64,000 nt of DNA, from assembly GCA_016719615.1 (NCBI GenBank), contig JADJYQ010000006.1:248001-312000 (forward strand), read 5' to 3'. The notes below the pieces were generated by a model. That model saw nothing but the letters and a program-made list of their open reading frames with translations, searched no databases and had not been told where the DNA came from. Every line of letters starts with the position of its first letter. Position 1 is the first letter of the stretch. Shown here piece by piece: positions 52,790 to 61,843 of the stretch. The stretch is from Saprospiraceae bacterium. Lineage in GTDB: Bacteria; Bacteroidota; Bacteroidia; Chitinophagales; Saprospiraceae. Both the position numbers and the translations under genes were made by a program.

Positions 52790-54219
52790 GTAAATCGGGG
52801 CAGGAACATTGGTTGGATAGCTTGTTTAAGAAAAGCTTGGACCATTTTGAGTTGAAGCCAAGCGATGCAGTTTGGGAAAATATCGCTAAACATCTGGATG
52901 GTGAAAAAAGAAGACCTTTTCTTTTAGGAAATTGGTTGAACTGGTTATGGGCCTTAATATTTGTTGCGGTCGTTCTTGGTATCGTTGCATTTTTATGGTT
53001 TAATGAGAAAAAACAAGACCCTAAGCCTTCAAAACATCCAATGGATTTGCCTTACCGGAACAGTGGCTCTGAAGATAAGGGAACTGCACAATTATTTAAT
53101 TCACAAAGCGCAGTTTCTTCAGAGAGGCCAGCTCATGAAATTAAAGCAATCCCCGTTAGTTATGTTGAAGAAATGAACAACAATATTGCTGCGGAATTCA
53201 ATTCAAAAAATCAACAATCTTTAACAGAGGCTTCAAAAAATCCAAATTTTACAAAAGAAAAAGAAATCTCATTAATTCCTGAAAATAAATTTTCTGCTTC
53301 AGCAGCCAACATTGAAGAAACCCTTGGGTCCGAGGTTAATAAAGAAGAGTTAAATAACCTCATCGCATCTACAGATCCAATGTTTATGGCTAATGCTCCA
53401 AACGAATTAAGTTTTACAGAAACAAATAAAATTCCGAGCAAGCAAAATTACTTACAAACAAAAACCAGAAAATTAGATTTTTCAAAATTGGCCGAGGGAT
53501 GTAATGTGTATTACGATAATAAAGCACATTTTTTCGTAGATGCATACTACGCACCGGAATTGGCGAAACGAAGTTTTTCTGTTTCAGATCCGGCTATGCT
53601 TAACTATGCCGAAAAAAGAGCAAATACCGAGAAACCTATATTATCCTACACGGCCGGGCTAAGAGGTTCTGTTGTTTTTAGTAATGGTCTTGCCTTCAGA
53701 ACTGGATTGCAGTACTCCAACAATTCTGAGCGATTTGATTATGTAAAAGAGACGCTAACCATTACATACGAACGCAAAGACAAAGATGGAAATGTAATTG
53801 GCATTGAGACTAAGGAAATAGATATCATGGATCAATCGTACAATCATTTCAGAAGCATAGATATACCTTTTATTTTGGGTTATGAGAAAGATCTGAAAGA
53901 TTTTATACTAAGTGTGAATGGAGGAATCGGTTTCAATCTTTTTACAAAACACAGCGGTAAAATCTATAAGGAAGACCAAAAGGCAATTTACAATTTAAGC
54001 AGTCCCGGCGAAGGCAGTGACCAAATTTATAAAACAAAAGCCGGCTTAAGCTTTATTACGAGCGTTGGTTTGAACTATAAGTATAATGAGCGAATTATGT
54101 TGATGCTGGAACCATCTGCCCGCCTATATTTTAATTCGATAACAGAAGATTCTTATCCAATTCAGCAAAAGTATGTCTTTTTTGGCTTGAATGTAGGATT
54201 GAGATATCGCGTATTTTAG
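52786..54219 (+). CDS. Anti-sigma-like membrane protein fused to an outer-membrane beta-barrel
   Basis: A 477-residue protein with an unusual layout. Residues 1-42 are cytoplasmic in pattern (LDSLFKKSLDHFELKPSDAV, then VWENIAKHLD) and resemble the N-terminal sigma-binding part of proteins encoded next to ECF factors. One membrane segment follows (about residues 47-68, LNWLWALIFVAVVLGIVAFL), then a Ser/Asn-rich, probably unstructured linker (about 70-235), then a C-terminal part of about 240 residues with the strand pattern of PorT-like barrels, ending in YVFFGLNVGLRYRVF. A single chain crossing both membranes would be required if both parts fold as predicted. Similar sigma/barrel pairs occur in Bacteroidota. 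Confidence 0.75.
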   Translation: MSKSGQEHWLDSLFKKSLDHFELKPSDAVWENIAKHLDGEKRRPFLLGNWLNWLWALIFVAVVLGIVAFLWFNEKKQDPKPSKHPMDLPYRNSGSEDKGTAQLFNSQSAVSSERPAHEIKAIPVSYVEEMNNNIAAEFNSKNQQSLTEASKNPNFTKEKEISLIPENKFSASAANIEETLGSEVNKEELNNLIASTDPMFMANAPNELSFTETNKIPSKQNYLQTKTRKLDFSKLAEGCNVYYDNKAHFFVDAYYAPELAKRSFSVSDPAMLNYAEKRANTEKPILSYTAGLRGSVVFSNGLAFRTGLQYSNNSERFDYVKETLTITYERKDKDGNVIGIETKEIDIMDQSYNHFRSIDIPFILGYEKDLKDFILSVNGGIGFNLFTKHSGKIYKEDQKAIYNLSSPGEGSDQIYKTKAGLSFITSVGLNYKYNERIMLMLEPSARLYFNSITEDSYPIQQKYVFFGLNVGLRYRVF

Positions 54220-54608
54220 ATCGCAGAGGAATCTCATTTAGATTCTGAACGATTCTTTTTCTTGCTTAAGGTGAGCTCCTAAATTATGGGATCCTTTTTT
54301 GTAATAGACTTCAATAGAAATGAGTTCTGAAATCTTTTGTGTAAACCGTTTATTTAATTTAGCGAAGGGCGAAATATAGAAAAAAACTGTAATGCTGGTT
54401 TGCGAATCTAAAATAGTTTATTTGCCAGGATTTTAGCTGTTAAGAAAGTAAAAAGCACACCCTGGCGAGAATTTCATTTCGGGCAACGAATAATTCTTCA
54501 GCATTTATATTCTGTTGCTAATGAGATTTTCGTTAGCGTGATTCATGTGAAAAAAGAGCCCAACACAATTCTACGAAAATTATATTTAAACGACCTTAGG
54601 GATATATT
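54220..54608. other. 389-base stretch without a recognised gene
   Basis: A GAATCT-CATTT-AGATTC hairpin (54229-54245) followed by a pyrimidine-rich stretch may end the upstream gene (weak). A frame open from about 54418 into the gldD 3' end has no start codon and no recognisable motif. An inverted repeat GCTAA/TTAGC lies near 54515-54537. Nothing else is seen. Confidence 0.45.
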
Positions 54609-55223
54609 TTACTTCCACTCAAAGCTATTTATCGTTTCCAGGATATCTTTTTTGACAAATTCTACGATGGGAAGAAGCGAATCTGGCTTCGACTGACTTT
54701 TAAAATATAAGGACGCTCTGAAAAAATGTTTGCTGCTGTCGGTAAGGTAAAATTGTAGCGGAGACGCAGCCGGCCCTTCGATGTTGAACACCATGCCATA
54801 AACAGAATTGGGTTTTTTAAGTGCTAACTCGTCAATATAATTTGCTTTTTTCTGATGTTCCCGAGCGAGCTTATAAGCGTCTTTAATATATTTTTCTAAT
54901 TCCTTTTCTGAGTTCAAGGAGTAGTACGAACAATGCAGTGTGCCGTTAAATGCAGGAATCTGTAAGTTGAGCCAACAACTGTTCGTTAATTTTTGATTAA
55001 AAAAAGTGGTATCTGTTTCTATTTGAATGTAATCTGCAAAGCGGAAGGAGTAAGGGCAATTTGATGGATTATATTTTTGATAACTAAATTCCGGGTACGA
55101 GACAGATGGAAACATCCTTGGTTTGGGCTGTAGATTGGTTTCTTTGCAAGAAACAAAAAATATGAGGCAGAGCAAAGATGCTCTTATAATAAATCGTATA
55201 GGTCTTTTTAGAAAAGCATTCAT
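54609..55223 (-). CDS. gldD: Gliding motility lipoprotein GldD
   Basis: A 204-residue lipoprotein (lipobox FVSC, Cys26). The family signature is the mature start PKPRMFPSVSYPEFSYQKYN followed by CPYSFRFADYIQIE, and later CWLNLQIPAFNGTLHCSYY. GldD is needed for gliding and T9SS function in Flavobacterium; its exact role is not known. It follows gldE after three bases, and the order ssb-gldE-gldD is the same as in gliding Flavobacteriia. Confidence 0.92.
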   Translation of the reverse strand: MNAFLKRPIRFIIRASLLCLIFFVSCKETNLQPKPRMFPSVSYPEFSYQKYNPSNCPYSFRFADYIQIETDTTFFNQKLTNSCWLNLQIPAFNGTLHCSYYSLNSEKELEKYIKDAYKLAREHQKKANYIDELALKKPNSVYGMVFNIEGPAASPLQFYLTDSSKHFFRASLYFKSQSKPDSLLPIVEFVKKDILETINSFEWK

Positions 55224-55226
55224 AAG

Positions 55227-56630
55227 CTATAGACTCACTTTTATTTGTTCAATTCTTTTTTTAGAAACTGCATTTACAGTAAAACGCAAATGATGAATTT
55301 CTAATACCTGATCTTTGTAAGGCATTTCTCCGGAGTGTTCAAGAAAAAGCCCGGCAATAGAATCCGCATTACCTCTTGCTTCATCGAAGTTTTCCACATC
55401 AAGATTTAGAATGCGGCACATATCATTGATCAGGGTTTTTCCTTCAAACAAATAATTGTGCGGATCCAGTTTTATATAGTTTAAGTTTTGCTGATCATCA
55501 AATTCATCTTTTATTTCACCGACGATTTCTTCCATAATGTCCTCCAAAGTAATGAGTCCGTTTGTACCACCATATTCATCAACGACAAATGCCATATGTT
55601 TATGATGTTCCCGAAAGTCATCCAATAGTTCATTGATTTTTTTGGATTCAGGAACAAACAAGACATCCTTTCTTATTAGGTTTTGCCACTCAAATTCTTC
55701 ACTTTCGTGGAGATGAGCAATAAGGTCTTTAGCATAAAGAATGCCAGTGATTTGATCGAAATCTTCTTCGTATACGGGTAATCTTGAAAATCCACACTCT
55801 TTTACGGTTTGTAATACATCGGGATAATGAAGACTCATCTCTATACCATAGATTTCGGTTCGGGGAGTCATAACTTGCTTAGACGTGACATCATTAAAAT
55901 TGATAATTCCACGTAAAATATTTACTTGTTTTTCATTTCCCTTTTCATTTGTAAGTGCCAGATCTATGGCTGCATCAAGGTCTTCTTTAGTTGTTGATTG
56001 CAGGCCCAATTTGTGAATTCTTAAAAGTGCTTCTGTTTTCTTGCTAAGTAAAACCATTGTTGAAGTTAGAGGTAAAAATAGCCAATACAATTGTTTAAGA
56101 GGAACTGAAAGAAATAAGGATAATTTTCTCGCGTCAGCTAATTCAAAAAACTTAGGCATCCATTCTCTGAAGAGTAAGATAAGTGTTGTAGAACAACAAA
56201 CAGTTAGAAAAAAGGAAATTGCCTTTGCTATAGTATTTCCAGCCGTTGAGTCATTTATGAACAACTGTGAAATAGACGTTCCCCAGTTTATAAAAACAGA
56301 TTCTGGAATCCATTTTTGAAGCAGTGTATTCACAAGAAAACAAATGCAAATGGTTACTGCGGTATTACAAGCAAGTATCAAAATTGAAAATTGGCCTTGT
56401 CTGTTTTTTAAATAAATCAATGCTTTTACTGCAGGCGAGTTTTTTTTAGCTGGAGATTCTAAATCAGCTTGATTTATAAAAAAGATGGCTGATTGAGTGG
56501 CTGTAAATAGACCTAATCCGATGAGAAGAAAGGCCAGTAAAAAAAGGGATCCTAAATCAAGGATGGGAATCAGTAAAAAGAGTGATACCGGGGTTAAATA
56601 AAAAGTGTTATAAAAAGGCTCAGGGTCCAC
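55227..56630 (-). CDS. gldE: Gliding motility-associated protein GldE (CNNM/CorC-type)
   Basis: A 467-residue membrane protein: a CNNM-type membrane domain with about four segments (residues 20-200), a CBS pair (about 235-355, with VMTPRTEIYGIEM and FVVDEYGGTNGLITLEDIME, the second being the most conserved family stretch) and a C-terminal CorC/HlyC domain (DDQQNLNYIKLD to the end). Relatives are magnesium or cobalt exporters. The start is a GTG, the only plausible one. Position before gldD supports GldE over generic hemolysin-C annotation. Confidence 0.9.
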   Translation of the reverse strand: MDPEPFYNTFYLTPVSLFLLIPILDLGSLFLLAFLLIGLGLFTATQSAIFFINQADLESPAKKNSPAVKALIYLKNRQGQFSILILACNTAVTICICFLVNTLLQKWIPESVFINWGTSISQLFINDSTAGNTIAKAISFFLTVCCSTTLILLFREWMPKFFELADARKLSLFLSVPLKQLYWLFLPLTSTMVLLSKKTEALLRIHKLGLQSTTKEDLDAAIDLALTNEKGNEKQVNILRGIINFNDVTSKQVMTPRTEIYGIEMSLHYPDVLQTVKECGFSRLPVYEEDFDQITGILYAKDLIAHLHESEEFEWQNLIRKDVLFVPESKKINELLDDFREHHKHMAFVVDEYGGTNGLITLEDIMEEIVGEIKDEFDDQQNLNYIKLDPHNYLFEGKTLINDMCRILNLDVENFDEARGNADSIAGLFLEHSGEMPYKDQVLEIHHLRFTVNAVSKKRIEQIKVSL

Positions 56631-56664
56631 AATGGGTATTTAAGTGAAAAAATAGAAGATGTGA

Positions 56665-57093
56665 TTAAAAGGGAAGATCATCTTCTGTGTGTTCCATTGT
56701 TTCAAGTGCCGCATCTTCCGGTTTCTTGTCTTCTACAGAAGACGGTGGTCCGGAATATGTTGTTGCGGAGTCCCGCTTTTCAAGTATTCTCAATAAATCT
56801 CCAACAACTTCAGTAGTATAATGGTCACGGCCTTCTTTGTCTGTCCACTTGCGATGTGTAAGTTTTCCTTCCAAATAGACGAGCATTCCCTTTTTTAAGG
56901 ATTTCGCCCTTTCAGCCATCGAACGCCACAATACGATATCATGCCATTCTGTAGCTTTTTGCCAATTACCATTTCGATCTTTGTAGCTTTCATTTGTAGC
57001 CAAGGAAAAATTCGCTTTCGTTGCTCCACTTTCGAGTGTACGGAATTCCGGATCTTTTCCTAAATTTCCTATTAAGCATACTTTATTCAACAT
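56665..57093 (-). CDS. ssb: Single-stranded DNA-binding protein
   Basis: A 142-residue SSB. The OB fold starts at MLNKVCLIGNLGKDPEFR and continues through NFSLATNESYKDRNGNW, WHDIVLWRSMAERAKSL and KGMLVYLEGKLTHRKW. A short acidic linker leads to the C-terminal tip DDLPF that recruits repair and replication proteins. The start at 57093 is chosen because it begins the fold; a longer frame from 57237 would run through the end of mutY. It overlaps mutY by seven bases. Confidence 0.95.
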   Translation of the reverse strand: MLNKVCLIGNLGKDPEFRTLESGATKANFSLATNESYKDRNGNWQKATEWHDIVLWRSMAERAKSLKKGMLVYLEGKLTHRKWTDKEGRDHYTTEVVGDLLRILEKRDSATTYSGPPSSVEDKKPEDAALETMEHTEDDLPF

Positions 57094-58166
57094 AAGTCGT
57101 TCCTGTTTATTTTTGTTAAAAACCGGGTGATAACTGTAGGAAATGCAAAATTGACCAAGTTTTCGCGGTTTACAAAAGAAAAGGGAGGCTTTATTTTGAA
57201 TTGGGACCGCGGATCCTGGGCGAAATAAAAGTGGCAATGAAGTTCCTGGTGTGTAAGTTTAATAATTTGGGATTCCAAAAAAGTCAAACTAAAGTTTGTG
57301 AGTTTGTTTTTAGCGTTGTTAGTAAGTTGATCTAGAGTAATCGTTTTGAGCGTTTTGTTGCGCGCACTTTCAAAAAGAGGCAACTGATAAAGTTCTTTCC
57401 AAATGTCGCTTTCTTTGCGGTGCTGAATCAAAATTTCATTTTTGGGATTGACAAAGTATATGAAGTGAAAATAGCGCAGTTTTAATTTTAGTTTTTTCTT
57501 TTTTGCGGGGAAAAGTGGAATCATTTCTGTTACATATGCAGTGCAGTTATTTTTATAAAGGCATTCAGAACATTTTGGTTGGATTGGTTTGCAATGTATT
57601 GAACCAAAGTTCATTAAAGCCTGATTGTATAAGGATGAATTTTCGACATCTAGATATTTTGCGAGTATAAACTCCCATTCTTTTTTTTCGTTTTGATGAA
57701 TCGGGAGATGTGGAATGCCAAGTAGTCTTGCGAAAACGCGAATCACATTTCCATCTAAAACAGATATGGGAAAATTATATGCAAAAGAAGCAATTGCAGC
57801 GGCAGTATAAGGGCCGATTCCTTTGAGTTTTTGTAAGACTTCAGGTTCTTTCGGGAACTGACTTTCATTTTGTTCAACAAGAAATTGAGCAGTGATATGT
57901 AGATTGCGGGCTCTGCTATAATAGCCTAAGCCCTGCCACTGTTTTAAAACAAGATCCAGCGGCGCGTGCGCGAGTGCATTTAATGTAGGAAAAGTTTTTA
58001 AAAAATTTAAATAATATGCTTTCGCTTGTTCAGATCTGGTTTGTTGTAAAAGTATTTCTGATATCCAAATTTTATAGGGATCCCTTTCACCCATCCACGG
58101 ATAATCTCTTGGGTTGGCTTGAGCCCATTCGTAAAGTTTAGAGCGAAAAGATTTCGCGGAAATCAT
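57087..58166 (-). CDS. mutY: A/G-specific adenine DNA glycosylase
   Basis: A 359-residue repair enzyme that removes adenine opposite 8-oxoguanine. The start ISEILLQQTRSEQ and the helix-hairpin-helix LKGIGPYTAAAIASFAYN with the catalytic Asp after it (SVLDGNVIRVFARL) are present. The iron-sulfur cluster loop is complete (CKPIQPKCSECLYKNNC, spacing C-x6-C-x2-C-x5-C, about residue 195). The C-terminal NUDIX-like domain recognises 8-oxoG (FHFIYFVNPKNEILIQHR). The ATG at 58166 begins the expected N-terminus and lies 22 bases after lgt. Confidence 0.95.
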   Translation of the reverse strand: MISAKSFRSKLYEWAQANPRDYPWMGERDPYKIWISEILLQQTRSEQAKAYYLNFLKTFPTLNALAHAPLDLVLKQWQGLGYYSRARNLHITAQFLVEQNESQFPKEPEVLQKLKGIGPYTAAAIASFAYNFPISVLDGNVIRVFARLLGIPHLPIHQNEKKEWEFILAKYLDVENSSLYNQALMNFGSIHCKPIQPKCSECLYKNNCTAYVTEMIPLFPAKKKKLKLKLRYFHFIYFVNPKNEILIQHRKESDIWKELYQLPLFESARNKTLKTITLDQLTNNAKNKLTNFSLTFLESQIIKLTHQELHCHFYFAQDPRSQFKIKPPFSFVNRENLVNFAFPTVITRFLTKINRNDLC

Positions 58167-58188
58167 AAATATGCGCGATGCTTCCGAT

Positions 58189-59346
58189 TTAATTCGGAAT
58201 ATTTTTCTTCCAGAAATAATAGATACCACCGATGCCGCCTACCATGAGCAACATGGCTATGATTTGTGCTTGAGATAATTCATATTGAAGAAGGGTATAT
58301 CGCGGATTTACCCGTAAAAATTCAATAAAGAATCGCTCAAGTCCATTTAACAAGCAGTAAATAAAAAATAGAACTCCGGCCCTGTGAATTTGAGTTCTCA
58401 AAAGCCATAGCACCCCTGTTATGAATCCTGCTAAAATGACTTCGTAAAGCGGTGTTGGAAAGACAGCAGGAAACAGTTGATAACAATAGTTCCAACTACA
58501 GTCTTCTATGCGGAGGCCTTCATTTAATACATTGTGTGCATAATTGTAAGCCCACCAGCTATCGGGAAAAATAAACCAGGATGGTTTGGCGAGTTCATTT
58601 ACTATGCCCCAGTCGCCATCTCCCGAAAAGTGACAACCCATGCGCCCCACGCAATAACCCATCATAAGTGCTGGTGCAACGGCATCCATCACATGTAGGG
58701 GTTTTAAGCCTTTTTGAGAAACAAAACGGTACACCATGATAAAGGCAAGAATGAGTCCTCCGTATATGGTTAAGCCGCTTCCGGAGAAGAATTCTCCGAT
58801 AGGGTCTTTTATAAAAGACTCCAAGTTTTCCAAAATAGAGAACAATTTGGAACCAATAATTCCATATAATGCTGCAATCGTCGTAATGTCAAAGATTCTA
58901 TCTTTCGGATGAATAAACAGGGTTTGGTATTTGATTTCGGATTCAGTCTGTTTACTTTTTTTATAAAAAAGGTAGACCGCATAAAGTATGGCAACAACCA
59001 AAGCGCCTTCAGGAGCTGCTTTTAACGAAAAGAGGACTGAAGCAGGATCCTTGATAAATTCGGAGCCATTTTGAAGGATATAAATGAATTTAGCAAAAAC
59101 GACAAACTGTATAACAGTCTGGATGATAATGTCAGTTAATTGAAGCGGTTTATAAATTACTATTTTTTCCTCCATTCCTTGAAGAATACCGCGATTTTCT
59201 TTTCTCTTTAACTCGAGGTAGGTCAAATATGCACTTGAAACAAAAGCCAGTCCGAGAAAAAGTCCAAAGGTCTTTACTACAGAGAACACATTATCAGGAG
59301 GAACTCCGGTAATGCTATGAATAATATACGATAAATCCGGCCACAT
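58189..59346 (-). CDS. lgt: Prolipoprotein diacylglyceryl transferase
   Basis: A 385-residue inner-membrane enzyme that attaches diacylglycerol to the lipobox cysteine of lipoproteins. Eight to nine hydrophobic segments. The family signature appears as CVGRMGCHFSGDGDWG (about residues 233-248), a variant of GRxGNFxNGE seen in Bacteroidota-type Lgt. SGLTIYGGLI supplies the conserved Gly-rich segment. It is about 100 residues longer than E. coli Lgt because of an N-terminal and mid-sequence extension. It probably leads the operon lgt-mutY-ssb-gldE-gldD. Confidence 0.9.
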   Translation of the reverse strand: MWPDLSYIIHSITGVPPDNVFSVVKTFGLFLGLAFVSSAYLTYLELKRKENRGILQGMEEKIVIYKPLQLTDIIIQTVIQFVVFAKFIYILQNGSEFIKDPASVLFSLKAAPEGALVVAILYAVYLFYKKSKQTESEIKYQTLFIHPKDRIFDITTIAALYGIIGSKLFSILENLESFIKDPIGEFFSGSGLTIYGGLILAFIMVYRFVSQKGLKPLHVMDAVAPALMMGYCVGRMGCHFSGDGDWGIVNELAKPSWFIFPDSWWAYNYAHNVLNEGLRIEDCSWNYCYQLFPAVFPTPLYEVILAGFITGVLWLLRTQIHRAGVLFFIYCLLNGLERFFIEFLRVNPRYTLLQYELSQAQIIAMLLMVGGIGGIYYFWKKNIPN

Positions 59347-59389
59347 AATTTCCTGAAGTAGTTGATATTAAAGGGTAATAAATATGAAT

Positions 59390-59397
59390 TATATTTG
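59390..59397 (+). promoter_or_regulatory. Putative -7 element of the beta-barrel gene
   Basis: TATATTTG, an exact consensus match, 22 bases before the ATG at 59420; a TTG lies 25 bases further upstream, a slightly long spacing. It argues against the alternative start at 59384. Confidence 0.45.
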
Positions 59398-59419
59398 CTG
59401 GCATAAAAGTAAGCTAATT

Positions 59420-59989
59420 ATGCATGCTTTCGCAAGAAGGGTTTTATTCATATGTTGTCTGATTTCGACAACTGTCCTCAAGGGGCAAATCGGGATTGTT
59501 GCTTATACAGGTCTTTCTTTGATGTATACACCAAATCCTATTACGAATCCTGAGAATGGCTTTATGAGTGGTTATCATTTTGGAATCAAAGCACTTTACG
59601 GCAAAAAACTTTTTGTTGAACCTGGAGTTTCTCTCCATATTATGCAGCAGTCTGCACAAAAGAATTTGGATCCATTCAATGGAAATCCTTCTATTTATCT
59701 TCTAAAGATTCCACTGCAAATGGGATACCGCTTGTTGGAAACAAAAGACTTTGGTTTGCGGGCTTCTGCTGGCGGCAACCTAAGCTTTACAACATCTGTT
59801 GATGAAAATGTAATAAATTTAAATGGAGGCTCTGTAAAAGATGTCCAGTTTGGAATACTTTTAGGCGGTGGTTTAGATTTTGGAGTTTTGTCTGTCGATG
59901 TAGTTTTTGAGAAAGGGATCATTCCTTTTTATGCTTTGAACGATTACAAAGCTGATTTTTTCTTCATATCTGTGGGCTTTTCACTTTGA
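59420..59989 (+). CDS. Small outer-membrane beta-barrel protein
   Basis: A 189-residue protein with a signal peptide (MHAFARRVLFICCLISTTV, cleavage after KGQ) and eight or so amphipathic strands: IGIVAYTGLSLMYTPNP, GKKLFVEPGVSLHIM, SIYLLKIPLQMGYRLL, FGLRASAGGNLSFTTS, and a final ADFFFISVGFSL ending in an aromatic-hydrophobic residue. It resembles the PorT-like barrel at 14.4 kb. Function unknown. Divergent from lgt by about 70 bases. Confidence 0.75.
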   Translation: MHAFARRVLFICCLISTTVLKGQIGIVAYTGLSLMYTPNPITNPENGFMSGYHFGIKALYGKKLFVEPGVSLHIMQQSAQKNLDPFNGNPSIYLLKIPLQMGYRLLETKDFGLRASAGGNLSFTTSVDENVINLNGGSVKDVQFGILLGGGLDFGVLSVDVVFEKGIIPFYALNDYKADFFFISVGFSL

Positions 59990-60141
59990 CGCTGATTTTT
60001 TTTCTGAGGCTGTAAAAATCTTGAATCTTGTAACAAACAAGCGTTCACTAATTGCCACAGAACCATTTATTACATATGGGAAAAATCAGCAGACGCATTT
60101 TAAAATACCGAGCATAAAAAACTACAAACGATTCAAATAAA

Positions 60142-61119
60142 TTAGGGATACCACGCTTTAAGAATGTTTGTAGAAATTAAATTTTTATTTTGTTTTGAGT
60201 CTCTTTGTTTTGATTCTCCAAGCCAGCACAATTGGCGGGGAGAAAAGAGATGATCAACGAATTGTTTTTCTGAAAGAAGGCTATTGGATCGCGTTGCCTG
60301 TATGGGCATCATGGGAATATATTTATAATCTGTATGGTATAAATAATATTTATTTTGTGCATCGGGTTTAAAAATAGTAGCTTCAGAAATTAGAATTTGT
60401 TCCGATATTTTTTGTTGTGTTTTTAAATAAATTTTATCAGCAATTTGATGCTTTTTTCCGTAACGAATGATCTCATCAGGATGAATCATTCTTGGGTCAT
60501 ATTCAATTTCAACAACTTCATTTCCTTGCATGTATCCGGCATTAGTAGAAACAATGCCTTTTAATTTTGCATAAAGTTTTTCACCTGACCAAAAGCAATA
60601 CATTTGCATATAGATGGTTTCTTTGCCGGTTTCGTTTGCTTTCGCTTCTTCTTCCAAAAGCCTTAGGTATTCTGGAATAACAATTCCCTTTTTAATCAGA
60701 AAGGCATTTATTTGGCTAGTAATTCCAAAGACTGAATAATTACCGCTTAATCTTTTGACTACATCTTGGAATTGATGATCTACTATTCTTATCACTGGAT
60801 TATTCCACGCAGGTTCTCCAAATTTGGCCAAACTTGAAGCATCCTTACCTGATTTATTATTGTAAATGCATAGGGGAACAAAATAGGTTTCAATAGCCTC
60901 GACAACCAAAGGATGACTTAAAACATTGCTGCCATAATTTTTACAAGTCATACAGCCCGGGACTTCCTGAAATAATATGAAAATAGCTTTATTTGTTTGG
61001 ATGGAACGCTGTTGGGCCTCTTCAAGATCCCGAAGCCATTTCACTTTACCTAATTCCGGCGGATCGGCGAGAAGAAAGCAGCCACAGACATTTAGCCAAA
61101 GCAGGAGGAGAAAGCCCAT
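60142..61119 (-). CDS. VPGUxxT-type thioredoxin-like protein (Cys form)
   Basis: A 325-residue protein with an N-terminal hydrophobic signal (MGFLLLLWLNVCGCFLLAD) and a thioredoxin-like domain carrying EVPGCMTCKNYG (about residues 55-66), which matches the family in which the motif VPGUxxT may contain selenocysteine; here it is Cys. The second half (YMQMYCFWSGEKLYAKLKG, GYMQGNEVVEIEYDPRMIHP) resembles a peptide methionine sulfoxide reductase-like fold, with YHTDYKYIPMMPIQATRSNS near the C-terminus. A periplasmic redox role is inferred. The ATG at 61119 is chosen because a longer frame would cross the divergent sigma gene. Confidence 0.8.
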   Translation of the reverse strand: MGFLLLLWLNVCGCFLLADPPELGKVKWLRDLEEAQQRSIQTNKAIFILFQEVPGCMTCKNYGSNVLSHPLVVEAIETYFVPLCIYNNKSGKDASSLAKFGEPAWNNPVIRIVDHQFQDVVKRLSGNYSVFGITSQINAFLIKKGIVIPEYLRLLEEEAKANETGKETIYMQMYCFWSGEKLYAKLKGIVSTNAGYMQGNEVVEIEYDPRMIHPDEIIRYGKKHQIADKIYLKTQQKISEQILISEATIFKPDAQNKYYLYHTDYKYIPMMPIQATRSNSLLSEKQFVDHLFSPRQLCWLGESKQRDSKQNKNLISTNILKAWYP

Positions 61120-61184
61120 TGTTTTAAATTCTGTTCTAAAATTAGACCGATTTTTAACATTCTGTGCAAATCGTTTGTTAGTAT

Positions 61185-61820
61185 TTGTTTTCTTTGCCAA
61201 TAAATAGAACCTCATTGGGTAAATCTCAGAGTCCGGAGCAAGAACGATTTGAAAGGGAGTTTCTTCCGCATTTGGAGGCCTTACACACCTTTGCATTTCA
61301 TTTAAGCTTTAATGAAGAAGACGCAGACGATTTGGTGCAGGAAACTTTTCTCAAAGCGTTCAGATTTATAGAAAAATTTGAAGAAGGAACTAATGCGAAA
61401 GCATGGTTGTTTAAGATTCTAAAGAATGCCTATATTAATCAATATCGGAAGGAATCCAGGCAACCATCCTTTGTTGATTATGAAGAGGTAAACGTCTATC
61501 AGGAGGAAGAAGAGGGTTTATCCAGTAGTTATTATGATCTCAGGGAAGAGGTTTTTGACCAAATGATGGGAGATGAGGTTTCGACGGCACTGAATGCATT
61601 GCCTGAGGAATTTAGAACGGTCATTTGGTTGTGCGATATTGAAGACTTCAGTTATGAAGAAATTGCACAGATTACGGAAATTCCAATTGGTACGGTACGT
61701 TCCAGATTGTTTAGGGCAAGGAATATGTTAAAGGATAAATTGAAGAAATATGCCGAAACGATGGGATATAAGGACTTGAGAGGGCAAAAGCATCGGAAAG
61801 AAACACAGGAAGACGAATAA
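61185..61820 (+). CDS. RNA polymerase ECF-type sigma factor
   Basis: A sigma factor of about 200-211 residues. Region 2 covers FAFHLSFNEEDADDLVQETF and AKAWLFKILKNAYINQYRK; region 4 covers LNALPEEFRTVIWLCDIEDF and IPIGTVRSRLFRARNM. There is no ATG before region 2; TTG codons at 61185, 61194 or 61215 are the possible starts, so the exact N-terminus is open. It is divergent from the thioredoxin-like gene and followed after 23 bases by a small gene that could encode its regulator. Confidence 0.9.
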   Translation: MFSLPINRTSLGKSQSPEQERFEREFLPHLEALHTFAFHLSFNEEDADDLVQETFLKAFRFIEKFEEGTNAKAWLFKILKNAYINQYRKESRQPSFVDYEEVNVYQEEEEGLSSSYYDLREEVFDQMMGDEVSTALNALPEEFRTVIWLCDIEDFSYEEIAQITEIPIGTVRSRLFRARNMLKDKLKKYAETMGYKDLRGQKHRKETQEDE

Positions 61821-61843
61821 TTCAAATGTTTTAATATACTGTT

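Noticed and set aside
54418..54690. A plus-strand frame without stops overlapping the gldD 3' end, with a protein-like composition
   Set aside because: It has no ATG/GTG/TTG in a sensible place, no recognised motif, and overlaps a well supported gene on the other strand.
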